A DNA stretch of 64,000 bases from an uncultured Ruminococcus sp. (GTDB lineage Bacteria; Bacillota; Clostridia; Oscillospirales; Acutalibacteraceae), in assembly GCA_902777275.1 (NCBI GenBank), contig CACYTI010000016.1:62001-126000 (forward strand). Reading direction: 5' to 3'. The notes under the pieces are model-generated. The model had not been told where the DNA came from, did no database searches, and saw only the letters and a list, made by a program, of their open reading frames with translations. Both the position numbers and the translations under genes were made by a program. Of the stretch, positions 17,816 through 26,746 are shown in pieces (positions within the stretch are counted from its first letter, which is position 1; the number at the start of each line of letters is the position of its first letter).

Positions 17816-20509
17816 ATGGCACAGCAAATGGAAAAATCCTATAACCCGTCCTCATTTGAGGACAAAATTTACGACTTCTGGATAAAGGGCAACTACTTTC
17901 ACGCCGAGGCGGATCCCGACAAAAAACCGTATACTATCGTAATGCCGCCGCCCAACATCACGGGGCAGCTTCACATCGGTCACGCTCTCGACGAAACCCT
18001 TCAGGATATTTTGATACGCTGGAAGCGTATGTCGGGCTACTGCGCCCTGTGGGTACCCGGCACCGACCATGCCTCTATTGCGACCGAGGCGAGGATCGTT
18101 GAGACTATGCGCGCCGAGGGTCTTACAAAGGACGACCTGGGACGCGAAAAATTCCTTGAACGCGCGTGGGACTGGAAGCGCGAATACGGCGGACGCATAA
18201 CCCGTCAGCTCCGCAAGTTAGGCGTAAGCTGCGACTGGGATCGCGAACGCTTCACTTTGGACGAGGGCTGCTCGGACGCTGTTAAAGAGGTTTTTGTAAA
18301 GCTCTACAACGACGGCAAAATCTATCGCGGCAACCGCATGGTAAACTGGTGCCCGCACTGCAACACCTCAATTTCCGACGCTGAGGTCGAGTACGAGGAG
18401 CAGCAGGGTCATTTCTGGCATATTTTATATCAGGTAAAGGAAACGGGCGAAATGCTCGAAATAGCCACGACCCGCCCCGAAACGATGCTCGGCGACACCG
18501 CCGTAGCGATAAACAAGGACGATGAAAGGTACAAGCACCTGCACGGCTGCCATGTTATTCTTCCGCTTTTAAATAAAGAGATCCCCATTGTTCTCGACGA
18601 CCACGCCGATATGGAAAAGGGCACGGGCGTTGTTAAGATCACTCCTGCCCACGACCCCAACGACTACGAGGTCGGTCAGCGCTGCGATCTTCCGATAGTC
18701 CGCGTGTTCACCTATGACGGCTTTATGACAGGCAAGGACGACGTTGCTGCTTATGAGGAGCTTAAAGCAAAGGGCAACCTTGCCGAAAACGAGCCCGAGG
18801 TGCTCGACTGCGGCAAGTACGCGGGAATGGACACAATGACCGCCCGAAAAGCTATTGTCGAGGATTTAGAGGCTCTCGGTCAGCTCAAACAAGTCAAGCC
18901 CCACGTCCACGACGTCGGAACCTGCTACCGCTGCCATACCACGATAGAGCCGATGGTTTCAAAGCAGTGGTTCGTCCGCATGGAGCCGCTTGCCAAGCCC
19001 GCTATCGAGGCGGTTCGCAGCGGCGACACAAAATTCATTCCGCGCCGTTTTGAAAAAATCTACTTCAACTGGATGGAAAATATCAAGGACTGGTGCATTT
19101 CGCGCCGTCTGTGGTGGGGTCACAGGATCCCCGCCTACTACTGCGACGAATGCGGCGAGGTGACCGTAGCCAAGCAGCGTCCCGAAAAGTGCTGCCGCTG
19201 CGGCTGCACCGAGCTTCATCAGGACGAGGACACGCTCGACACCTGGTTCTCCTCGGCTCTATGGCCGTTCTCGACCCTGGGCTGGCCTGAAAATACCGAC
19301 GATTTAAAATACTTCTATCCCACCGCCACACTGGTCACGGGTTATGATATCATCTTCTTCTGGGTCGCGAGAATGATCTTCTCGGCGCTTGAGCACACTG
19401 GACAGGTTCCCTTCGACACTGTTTTCATTCACGGGATCGTACGCGACGAGCAGGGCAGAAAGATGTCAAAGTCGCTCGGTAACGGCGTAGATCCGCTTCA
19501 GGTTATTGAGAAATACGGCGCCGACGCTCTGCGCTTCCTGCTTGTGACAGGCAACTCCCCGGGAAACGATATCCGATATTCCGAAAAGCGCATTGAGGCT
19601 TGCTCGGGCTTTGCGAACAAGCTGTGGAACGCCTCGCGCTTTGTTCACATGAACATCGACGACCACGAAGTAAAGAACGAGCTTCCCAAGGAGCTTAAAA
19701 CCGAGGACAAGTGGATCCTCTCTACTTTCAACACGGTTGCCAAGGAGGTAAACGAAAACCTCGAAAAATTCGAGCTCGGCATCGCGGTTCAGAAGGTTTA
19801 CGAGTTCATTTGGGACTGCTACTGCGACTGGTACATCGAGCTTGTAAAGGCGCGCTTGTTCGACCCGAGCGATGATTCTTATGAGGCTGCCGAGCAGGTA
19901 CTGACTTATGTTCTTGACCAAATCCTGAGACTTCTGCACCCGTTCATGCCGTACATCACCGAGGAGATCTGGCAGACTATCCCGCACGAGGGTGAGACAG
20001 TCATGCTTGAAAAATATCCGCAGTATGATCCGTCGCTTGAATATCCCGAGGCTGAGGCGGAAATGCGCAGGATAATGGAAGCTATCCGCGCGATACGCAA
20101 CCGCAGAAGCGAAATGAACGTTCCGCCCTCTCGCAAGGCGAAGGTTTATGTGGCGACGAAATACCCGCAGACCTTTGAGAACGGCAAATCGTTTTTGATG
20201 AAGCTTGCCGGAGCGAGCGAGGTCGAGGTAGCCGAGAGCTTTGAGATAGACGGAGCGGTGACGGTCGTAACTGCCGACGCGAAGCTTTACATTCCGCTCG
20301 ACGAGTTAGTTGACAAAAAAGCCGAGCTTGAAAGACTCAACAAGGAGCTTGCGCAGGTCAAAAAGTTCCTCGCGCAGTCCGAGGGCAAGCTCAAAAATCA
20401 AAACTTCGTTTCAAAGGCTCCCGCCGCAGTAGTTGATAAGGTTCGCGATCAGGCGGAAAAGGAACGCGAAAAAATTGCGATGATAGAAGCCGCAATAGCC
20501 GCGCTGTGA
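17816..20509 (+). CDS. valS: Valyl-tRNA synthetase
   Basis: The 897-residue class I synthetase charges tRNA-Val. The HIGH motif appears in GQLHIGHALDE near residue 55 and KMSKS in GRKMSKSLGNG. Between them lies the CP1 editing domain with TTRPETMLGDTAV, which hydrolyses mischarged Thr-tRNA. Zinc-knuckle-like Cys pairs occur at CPHC, and at CDEC with CCRCGC. The C-terminal 70 residues form the expected coiled-coil tRNA arm. The start follows AAAGGGGAATATTC. It is a single-gene unit with its own promoter and terminator. Confidence 0.98.
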   Translation: MAQQMEKSYNPSSFEDKIYDFWIKGNYFHAEADPDKKPYTIVMPPPNITGQLHIGHALDETLQDILIRWKRMSGYCALWVPGTDHASIATEARIVETMRAEGLTKDDLGREKFLERAWDWKREYGGRITRQLRKLGVSCDWDRERFTLDEGCSDAVKEVFVKLYNDGKIYRGNRMVNWCPHCNTSISDAEVEYEEQQGHFWHILYQVKETGEMLEIATTRPETMLGDTAVAINKDDERYKHLHGCHVILPLLNKEIPIVLDDHADMEKGTGVVKITPAHDPNDYEVGQRCDLPIVRVFTYDGFMTGKDDVAAYEELKAKGNLAENEPEVLDCGKYAGMDTMTARKAIVEDLEALGQLKQVKPHVHDVGTCYRCHTTIEPMVSKQWFVRMEPLAKPAIEAVRSGDTKFIPRRFEKIYFNWMENIKDWCISRRLWWGHRIPAYYCDECGEVTVAKQRPEKCCRCGCTELHQDEDTLDTWFSSALWPFSTLGWPENTDDLKYFYPTATLVTGYDIIFFWVARMIFSALEHTGQVPFDTVFIHGIVRDEQGRKMSKSLGNGVDPLQVIEKYGADALRFLLVTGNSPGNDIRYSEKRIEACSGFANKLWNASRFVHMNIDDHEVKNELPKELKTEDKWILSTFNTVAKEVNENLEKFELGIAVQKVYEFIWDCYCDWYIELVKARLFDPSDDSYEAAEQVLTYVLDQILRLLHPFMPYITEEIWQTIPHEGETVMLEKYPQYDPSLEYPEAEAEMRRIMEAIRAIRNRRSEMNVPPSRKAKVYVATKYPQTFENGKSFLMKLAGASEVEVAESFEIDGAVTVVTADAKLYIPLDELVDKKAELERLNKELAQVKKFLAQSEGKLKNQNFVSKAPAAVVDKVRDQAEKEREKIAMIEAAIAAL

Positions 20510-20532
20510 TTGAGATTAAATAGAATAAAATA

Positions 20533-20573
20533 AAAAACCCCGCCCGATTTTTAAAAGGTCAGGCGGGGTTTTA
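20533..20573. terminator. valS terminator
   Basis: AAACCCCGCC (20535-20544) pairs with GGCGGGGTTT (20562-20571), ending in T residues; A residues on the other side make it potentially bidirectional. The remaining bases to 20834 are AT-rich. They contain a TATAAT at 20780-20785 without a good -35, and no gene. Confidence 0.85.
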
Positions 20574-20834
20574 TCACGTTGCGTTTATAAAAAGCATATC
20601 GGTGACGCAAACCAAACTTTACACTAATAATTTGGATATATTGTACATAAAATTTATGTATGAAGTATAATTTATGATTGATAATTGATTGCAGATGTGA
20701 TATTATTAGTATATTAAAAATATTTTGTAAAAATAAAATGTCGCCTGAGAAGCGACCATTTTTGAGTCGCGCCGCGCTATAATATATCCAAGATGAAAAT
20801 CTTAAATAAATAATTCTTCTTGGAGGTAATCAAT

Positions 20835-21500
20835 ATGAAAAACAACATTACGGAACTGGTATTCATTCTTGACAGAAGCGGCTCTATGTCGGGGCTTGAG
20901 AGCGACACTATCGGGGGCTTCAATTCGATGATCGAGAAGCAGCGCAAGCAGGACGGCGAGTGCTATGTTTCCACTGTGCTGTTCGACAACGTAAGCGAGG
21001 TTCTTCACGACCGCGTTAAGCTTTCAGACATCAAAAAAATGACAGAGGACGATTACACGGTCCGCGGCTGTACGGCGCTCATCGACGCGATCGGCTGCGC
21101 AATTCATCACATCGGAAACGTTCACAAGTACGCGAGAGAGGAGGACGTTCCGGAGCACACGATGTTCGTCATTATGACGGACGGACTCGAAAACGCAAGC
21201 CACATCTATTCTTCCTCCAAGGTCAAGAAGATGATCGAAAAGGAGAAAGAGAAATACGGCTGGGAGTTCCTCTTTATCGGCGCGAATATCGACGCCGTTG
21301 AAACCGCAAAGCACTTTGGTATCGGCGCCGACCGCTCGGTCAATTATCACGCCGACAAGCAGGGTACCGCAGTTGTTTACGACACGGTTGCCGAGACGGT
21401 AGCTAATTTCCGCGCAGCGCAGCCAATGGCTGCAAACTGGAGCGAAAACATCAACAATGACTACAACAGCAGAAAAAAGCGCAGATTCTTTAAAAAATAA
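20835..21500 (+). CDS. VWA-domain protein
   Basis: The 221-residue protein is almost entirely a von Willebrand factor A domain. The metal-ion-dependent adhesion site is complete: DRSGSM (Asp13, Ser15, Ser17), Thr80 in GCTALIDA and Asp116 in MTDGLEN. ATG 20835 follows TTGGAGGTAATCAAT. There is no signal peptide or membrane segment, so it is cytoplasmic. Such solo VWA proteins often act with AAA ATPases or in stress (tellurite-like) systems; neither is adjacent, so the role stays open. The C-terminus is rich in basic residues (SRKKRRFFKK). Confidence 0.85.
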   Translation: MKNNITELVFILDRSGSMSGLESDTIGGFNSMIEKQRKQDGECYVSTVLFDNVSEVLHDRVKLSDIKKMTEDDYTVRGCTALIDAIGCAIHHIGNVHKYAREEDVPEHTMFVIMTDGLENASHIYSSSKVKKMIEKEKEKYGWEFLFIGANIDAVETAKHFGIGADRSVNYHADKQGTAVVYDTVAETVANFRAAQPMAANWSENINNDYNSRKKRRFFKK

Positions 21501-21539
21501 TATAACCCGATCGCGGTTTTGTTGTTGAGAAAAATTTAA

Positions 21540-21585
21540 GCCTGACAGAATGACTCACGATTTGTGTGCGGTTGTTCTGTCAGGC
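21540..21585 (+). terminator. Stem-loop after the VWA gene
   Basis: An 11-bp perfect stem (21540-21550 with 21575-21585) and a 24-base loop lie 39 bases after the stop codon. No T-run follows, so termination is uncertain. Confidence 0.5.
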
Positions 21586-21695
21586 TGCCCCAAAAATCAG
21601 ACAGCGCAATTTATCGCCCGGATAAATCAGCGCCGCAAGCTGTACGGAGATAACTATGCGGAGCTGAGATTATAAATATACAAGGAGATAAAAGT

Positions 21696-22496
21696 ATGAA
21701 ACGTGAATTCACAGTACTTTTTTCAGTGGCATTGGTGTTGATAACGATTGTTTTGATAACAGCAGGCTGTTCAGGCGGCAGTGTGTCCGGTCAGCCTGCA
21801 AGTGAACCGGCAACACAAGCAGCCTCCACACAGCAGATCGAAACAACTGTCGCTCCCACTACAATGGAAAAAACCACAGTGGTGCCGACTACGCAAAAGC
21901 CAACCGAACCGACAACTGAAAAACCGACCGAGCCGCCTACTGAGGCACCAAAACCCAAGACCTATACAACAGAAGAGCTGTTGGTAAAAAGCGTGCCCGA
22001 AATCCTTGAATTATTAGATTATGATATTACTGTTGAGAGTAACGATTCTCATTATGGTTTCGGCGGAATAACAGGGGCTATTTGTTTTTATAATTTTGAT
22101 AAATTGCCGGGCTTTGTGTTCAGCCCAAATGGTGTTATTTATAATTACAATCAATCGGACTTGAATGAGATCAAGCAAAATATCCTTGACGGCGATTATG
22201 AATCGTTATCATTTGTAGCCGCGATAGAAGGCGCGAAGCTTAGTAACAAAATTTCATCCGATATGTCATACAATGAAATCTCGGGTATTACCGGAAACTA
22301 TTCAACGACTCCGCCGGCGGGGCAGGGTTTGATTATGCAGAGTTTGTCTGATTATTGCAGTAATTGTAAATTTGCTTCCGTGACCTATGAAACAAGCAAG
22401 GAAGCCATGCAGCATATGAGCAGCAGCGGTTATGACGAGGAATTTCTAAAGCAAGAGAATCCAAAGGCAATGTATATAGTTGCTTATCCGCAATAA
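21696..22496 (+). CDS. Putative lipoprotein with Thr/Pro-rich linker
   Basis: The 266-residue protein has a lipoprotein signal peptide (ITAGC lipobox near residue 25), then about 60 residues rich in Thr, Pro and Glu with KPTEPTTEKPTEPP-type repeats, typical of a wall-spanning linker. The C-terminal domain (about residues 90-266) contains LLDYDITVES and SYNEISGITGNYSTT. I do not recognise it. The start follows AAGGAGATAAAAGT. It is expected to be anchored to the outer face of the membrane. Confidence 0.7.
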   Translation: MKREFTVLFSVALVLITIVLITAGCSGGSVSGQPASEPATQAASTQQIETTVAPTTMEKTTVVPTTQKPTEPTTEKPTEPPTEAPKPKTYTTEELLVKSVPEILELLDYDITVESNDSHYGFGGITGAICFYNFDKLPGFVFSPNGVIYNYNQSDLNEIKQNILDGDYESLSFVAAIEGAKLSNKISSDMSYNEISGITGNYSTTPPAGQGLIMQSLSDYCSNCKFASVTYETSKEAMQHMSSSGYDEEFLKQENPKAMYIVAYPQ

Positions 22497-22556
22497 TACA
22501 ATGCATACCGATTAAATTACATAAGCATTAATATAACACCGAGGGAAGGCGATAAG

Positions 22557-22994
22557 TTGATTTACACCGAACTTACGAAGAAGGCGATGAAGATCTCCTT
22601 TGAGGCACACAAGGATCAGGTTGATAAAAGCGGTATTCCGTATGTTTATCACCCGTTCCATGTAGCCGAGCAGATGGACGACGAAATAACTACCTGTGTG
22701 GCTTTGCTGCACGACGTTGCAGAGGATTCCGACATTACGTTGGATGATTTGACAGAGCAGGGCTTTCCCTGTGAGGTGACAGACCCCTTGGCACTGCTTA
22801 CGCATGACGACAACGTGCCGTACATGGAGTATATTAAGCGTATAAAAACAAATCCTGTCGCTGTAAAGGTGAAAATCGCGGATTTGGAGCATAACAGCGA
22901 TTTGACGCGTTTGGATTCTGTGGATGACGTAGCGTTGATACGAGCGGATAAATACAGGAAAGCTATCTTTATGCTGCGCTCCCCTAAAAAGTGA
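22557..22994 (+). CDS. Small HD-domain hydrolase of the RelA/SpoT (MESH1-like) type
   Basis: The 145-residue stand-alone HD domain has YHPFHVAEQM (His32, His35), LLHDVAEDSD (His52, Asp53) and KIADLEHN, the metal-binding pattern of ppGpp 3'-pyrophosphohydrolases. There is no synthetase or TGS domain. By family it could hydrolyse (p)ppGpp or NADPH, but small HD proteins of this kind vary in substrate. The apparent start is TTG 22557 after GAGGGAAGGCGATAAG; no better ATG exists upstream. It lies 60 bases after the lipoprotein gene and 120 before the ADP-ribosylglycohydrolase. Confidence 0.8.
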   Translation: MIYTELTKKAMKISFEAHKDQVDKSGIPYVYHPFHVAEQMDDEITTCVALLHDVAEDSDITLDDLTEQGFPCEVTDPLALLTHDDNVPYMEYIKRIKTNPVAVKVKIADLEHNSDLTRLDSVDDVALIRADKYRKAIFMLRSPKK

Positions 22995-23114
22995 AATAAA
23001 ACTGTGACGACGATTCTCGCGTGGAATTTGTCTTGCTGTAATAATGATGTGCCGTTTTTTTACCGCTACTGCACTGTTTGCGGTACACAAAGTAGATTTT
23101 GGAGATGATAAAAA

Positions 23115-24203
23115 ATGAGGGACAAAATAAGAGGCTCACTTATCGGAGGAGCGGCGGGTGACGCTCTTGGTTATACAATTGAGTTTATAGGTGAGTACGG
23201 TATTTTTTCGAGGTACGGAAAGGACGGCATACAAAGCTACGAACTTGATCCGTACAGCGGAAAGGCGGTCATTTCCGATGATACGCAGATGACCCTGTTT
23301 ACGGCGTTTGCCGTTATCGCGGAGCGCTGCTGCGCCGGCAGCGGCGGAAGGTACGATGATCTGCGCTCATACCTGAGCTTAGCATATCAGGATTGGTATG
23401 ACACGCAGGAGCTTAGCTTTAAAGAGGTTAGAAGAAGCGGAATTTACTCTGAAAAATTCATAAAATATCCCGACAGTATGCTTCCGGTAATGCTGAAAAA
23501 TAATCCCGAGTTGTTTTGCAGACGCGCGCCGGGAATAACCTGCCTTTCCGCCTTATATCAACGCCGTAATGACACGAATAGCAGTGAGGAAGTAAAAAGC
23601 TTTATCGCTTCTAAAATCAACAACAGCAAGGGCTGTGGCGGTGTAATGCGCGTCGCTCCGATCGGAATGATTAAGGGACGAACTATCGAGGAGATAAATA
23701 TTGAGGGAGCTGAGGCGGCTGCCGTTACGCACAATCATTCTCTCGGTTATATTTCCGCAGCTGTGTTCAGCCATATAATCAACAGAATAATTTTTCCCGT
23801 CGGCTCAATGACCTTAAAAGAAATCGTTGAAGAAGCGCGCGATACGGCGGCAAGGCTGTTCGCTGACGACGAGAACATTGAAGAAATGGTTAATGTCATC
23901 GACAAAGCGATCGAGCTTTCCGAAAACTCTGAACCGGATTTGGATAATATTCATCTTCTCGGCGAAGGCTGGGTAGGCGAGGAAGCGCTTGCAATCGCGT
24001 TGTATTGCAGCCTGAAATATGAGAATGATTTTTCTAAGGCATTGATCGTTTCGGTCAACCACAAGGGCGACAGCGACTCTACAGGAGCAATTACGGGAAA
24101 TATAGTCGGCGCCATTTGCGGCTACGAGGCAATGGAGCAAAAGTGGAAGGATAATCTTGAATTATCCGACTTGATAATAAACATAGCGGATATGCTGTGC
24201 TGA
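23115..24203 (+). CDS. ADP-ribosylglycohydrolase family protein
   Basis: The 362-residue protein is DraG/ARH-like. The N-terminus RGSLIGGAAGDALGY (Asp16), the SDDTQMT metal motif (Asp55, Asp56) and the C-terminal GDSDSTGAITGN motif supply the two-Mg2+ site that removes ADP-ribose from proteins or small molecules. GCGGVMRVAPIG and THNHSLGY are also typical. The start follows TTTTGGAGATGATAAAAA. No ADP-ribosyltransferase partner is adjacent, so this is not an obvious toxin-antitoxin pair. Confidence 0.92.
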   Translation: MRDKIRGSLIGGAAGDALGYTIEFIGEYGIFSRYGKDGIQSYELDPYSGKAVISDDTQMTLFTAFAVIAERCCAGSGGRYDDLRSYLSLAYQDWYDTQELSFKEVRRSGIYSEKFIKYPDSMLPVMLKNNPELFCRRAPGITCLSALYQRRNDTNSSEEVKSFIASKINNSKGCGGVMRVAPIGMIKGRTIEEINIEGAEAAAVTHNHSLGYISAAVFSHIINRIIFPVGSMTLKEIVEEARDTAARLFADDENIEEMVNVIDKAIELSENSEPDLDNIHLLGEGWVGEEALAIALYCSLKYENDFSKALIVSVNHKGDSDSTGAITGNIVGAICGYEAMEQKWKDNLELSDLIINIADMLC

Positions 24204-24261
24204 GTTATTATTTGTGGTCGGCTGTTTTCCCTACCGACAGCCCAATTTTCAAATAAAATAG

Positions 24262-24295
24262 CAGGACGTGTCAATTGGCACGTCCTGTTGTATTT
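24262..24295. terminator. Shared terminator between convergent genes
   Basis: CAGGACGTG (24262-24270) pairs with CACGTCCTG (24279-24287), followed by TTGTATTTT. It serves the plus-strand glycohydrolase gene and probably the minus-strand gene at 24307. Confidence 0.75.
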
Positions 24296-24306
24296 TGCGT
24301 TTGTGA

Positions 24307-25287
24307 TTATTGTTGAGTTCCTGAACGCTGTGTTCGTGAATGCTGAGTCTGCGGCTGCTGAGTCTGCGGCTGCTGAGTCTGCGGCTGCTGAATCAGGGAT
24401 TGCTGAGGCTGCGTATTAAGCATTTGCTTTTTCTTTGTTACGGGAGCAGTTGTCGGGAGATCCTCAGTGTTTTCCATGATAGTCATTGAAAGCCTGTCGA
24501 TATCGTCGTATACGCATTTCATTTGCTCCAAATCAATTGTGATAATGCCCTCCAGAGGGTCGTTGATCGTGACTGTCTCCTCGTCAAGGTCATAACCGCA
24601 AAGCATTACACAGTGCTCAAGCTCATACCAATAGAAGTATTTGCCGTTGTAATCGAAAGCCACGTCGCTTAAAATGGGTTCCTCATAATCCATTGTAGTC
24701 CAGATAAGTACGGGACAGCCGTTTTCAATCAGCTTGAACAAGTCCTCAAAATTAGTGCCCATCGTGTTGTAGGCGGCGTATTTAGACTTTTTTGCCTTTA
24801 GATAGTCGTTCGCGCAGTTTGTGAGCCCGGGAGGGTAGATACCTGCACCGTCAATTTCCTCGGGATCGCCCACATAAGACCACATCATGTCCTCTCCGTA
24901 GGTGAGGTATTCGTCTGCGATTTCGGTTTTTTCGATCTCAAAGCCGAGACTTCTAAAAGCCGATGTCAGCGCAACCGACTCACAGCCTGTGGGAAGCTCG
25001 GGGTTCTGCATAAGCTCCTCGGTGTCGATTTGAGCCGAGCGGTTACGCAGCGGTGTTAAAAAGTATTTTTTGTCAATCTTCTTTTCGGGTTTGTGCTTAT
25101 TTGCCTGTGCGCTGTCCTTGGAGGAGCCGAGCGCCTGATCGGGAGATGCCTGGTTCATTGTTGAGTCCAAGGATGCGGGGTGCAGCGCGCTGTCAGGCGA
25201 CGCTTTTCTGGCTGCCGGTTTTTTCTCCCCGCACGCCGCAAAAAGCAGCGGAATTACGGCAAGCAGTAATGCGGCAATTCTTTTCAT
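24307..25287 (-). CDS. C39-like papain-fold peptidase lipoprotein with Gln-rich tail
   Basis: The 326-residue protein has a lipoprotein signal (FAAC, Cys19), a Ser/Asp/Ala-rich linker with SPDSALHPAS-like repeats, and a C39_2-type cysteine-peptidase domain at about residues 75-255. A catalytic triad can be proposed: Cys102 in PTGCESVAL, His225 in ELEHCVMLCGYD and Asp243 in INDP. The C-terminus is a low-complexity QPQTQ repeat encoded by a 15-bp tandem repeat. The family includes secreted peptidases and peptidase-like proteins with unknown substrates. It is followed on the same strand by nothing before the shared terminator. Confidence 0.8.
   Translation of the reverse strand: MKRIAALLLAVIPLLFAACGEKKPAARKASPDSALHPASLDSTMNQASPDQALGSSKDSAQANKHKPEKKIDKKYFLTPLRNRSAQIDTEELMQNPELPTGCESVALTSAFRSLGFEIEKTEIADEYLTYGEDMMWSYVGDPEEIDGAGIYPPGLTNCANDYLKAKKSKYAAYNTMGTNFEDLFKLIENGCPVLIWTTMDYEEPILSDVAFDYNGKYFYWYELEHCVMLCGYDLDEETVTINDPLEGIITIDLEQMKCVYDDIDRLSMTIMENTEDLPTTAPVTKKKQMLNTQPQQSLIQQPQTQQPQTQQPQTQHSRTQRSGTQQ
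24341..24385 (-). repeat. Three perfect 15-bp tandem repeats in the peptidase gene
   Basis: TGCTGAGTCTGCGGC occurs three times in register and encodes the QPQTQ repeats; a degenerate fourth copy follows. The copy number may vary between strains. Confidence 0.9.
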
Positions 25288-25381
25288 ATTTACCTCCGTT
25301 TCACGGTATTGAGTAATATTCTATCATATTCTTACGGGAAATTCAATGCCTAAGCCGCATTTTAATTTGCTAATTTGTCCC

Positions 25382-25417
25382 AAAAAATACAGCCTGTTCC
25401 AAAAAGAACAAGCTGTA
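25382..25417 (-). terminator. Terminator of the SleB-like gene
   Basis: On the minus strand a 12-bp stem (25406-25417 with 25388-25399, one mismatch) is followed by a run of six T (25382-25387 read on the plus strand as A). Confidence 0.85.
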
Positions 25418-25445
25418 TAGGTTGAATTATGTTGATATTGAACGA

Positions 25446-26279
25446 TTACGCCCAGCTGTCAAAAAACCGCACGCCGCCGTAAGCCAAAATAAAATTCTGA
25501 CTTTCGTGGAACGAACTCTGCACCATGTAGGGGTTGTACATATACATAATGCGGTGCTGAACTGCGTCGTGGTTCTCGTCGAATATGTAGCGCACTGCCT
25601 GGCGGCAGTCATCGTTCGTGCCGATTTCGGTGCTGCCGTCGTAGCGGCACTCACGGATAACTTCCTCAACAGAGCCGTAGCCCTCAAAGCACATGGCGTC
25701 CTTTACGGACTGTGCAATAAGGCTTGCGCCTATAAAACCGCCGGAACCGAACTCGCCCATGCAGAGACGCTCAAGCAAATCGCGGTCTTCGTCAGTCAGT
25801 GTGATTTTGGCGCAGGCGTAGGAAGAATCGGGATTGTCGATCGCGATAAGATAGCCCAAATCCCACTGAGAGTTATAGTCTGCTGGAGTGTCGGGCTTTA
25901 CCGCAGTGGCAAACTGAATCGGCGTTTGTGTGCCGTTCGTGACCGAAGAGGGGCTGACTGTTGTCGCCGCAGAGGTTGACGCGGGAGCTGTGGTCGAAGC
26001 CTTTGTTGCGGGCGTCGATGACGATACCGTATTTTCGGTCAAGCCGCTCGTATCCTGTGTAAGAGCCTGAGAACCTATTTGTTTAATTTCATCTGATTTG
26101 GGATTTATGTTTTTGTCGATGCTAACAGTTGTCGGAACAAGTTCTACTTGTTTGGTGCCGTCCGTAGACATAACATTTGTCGCTATTACGGTGTGAACCG
26201 CAAGAAGCGTCGCAACCAGCGCAACACAAACCATCATAACTCCCTGTCTGTGTTTTTTCAAAAAGTTATTAATTTTCAT
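25446..26279 (-). CDS. SleB/CwlJ-like cell wall hydrolase, membrane-anchored
   Basis: The product has 277 residues from ATG 26279; a GTG two codons earlier is an alternative. One N-terminal membrane helix (about residues 15-35) is followed by a Ser/Thr/Ala-rich linker to about residue 130 and a Hydrolase_2 domain to the end. The conserved opening LLERLCMGEFG carries the predicted catalytic Glu, and YIFDENHDAVQHRIMYMYNP resembles the SleB core. SleB-type enzymes cleave spore cortex peptidoglycan, but many non-spore members remodel the wall. No germination genes are adjacent, so spore involvement is only possible. Confidence 0.8.
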   Translation of the reverse strand: MKINNFLKKHRQGVMMVCVALVATLLAVHTVIATNVMSTDGTKQVELVPTTVSIDKNINPKSDEIKQIGSQALTQDTSGLTENTVSSSTPATKASTTAPASTSAATTVSPSSVTNGTQTPIQFATAVKPDTPADYNSQWDLGYLIAIDNPDSSYACAKITLTDEDRDLLERLCMGEFGSGGFIGASLIAQSVKDAMCFEGYGSVEEVIRECRYDGSTEIGTNDDCRQAVRYIFDENHDAVQHRIMYMYNPYMVQSSFHESQNFILAYGGVRFFDSWA

Positions 26280-26698
26280 ATCCACCTGTTGCTGCCGAAT
26301 GATTCGGTCTTAAAAGTAATTTCTTCTTCTAAATCCTTTATCTTGTCCTTAATTATGTACTATTATACCACATATTGATTCGTCAATCAAGTTATCTACA
26401 GATACAAAATAAATACAATATTGTAAAGTTCTTGAAATATTCTCGTTCGGCGCAACTGACAAATATCATTATTTTATCTAAAAATCCACCTGCAAATACC
26501 ATGTTTTTGCGCGATAAAACGGCATTATTTGCGCGTTGCTGTTCAAATAGCATAATATTACCGATGTCAGTGAAACGGCTGCCGTAAAATCGCTTAACAA
26601 TCGTAAAAATTGTAATAAATTTGTAACCTTTGTGTTCGGCGTATCATTTCTGTTTTTCCTTTTTTATCGCGCAATTAAAATTCTTCTTCAAACTGAAG
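26280..26698. other. AT-rich intergenic region without recognised genes
   Basis: Between the SleB-like gene and the terminator of the dockerin gene I see only AT-rich sequence, presumably including the promoter of the SleB-like gene. Short open frames here lack ribosome-binding sites and family features. Confidence 0.5.
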
Positions 26699-26731
26699 TA
26701 AAAAAAAATAGAGGCGGAAAAATCCGCCTCT
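26699..26731 (-). terminator. Terminator of the X25-dockerin gene
   Basis: A 9-bp stem AGAGGCGGA/TCCGCCTCT (26723-26731 with 26710-26718), read on the minus strand, is followed by a long T-run (26699-26708). Confidence 0.9.
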
Positions 26732-26746
26732 AAGATTATTAGATTT

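Noticed and set aside
23115..24203. ADP-ribosylglycohydrolase as the antitoxin of a DarTG-like system
   Set aside because: No ADP-ribosyltransferase gene is adjacent and the protein is of the DraG/ARH fold, not a macrodomain.
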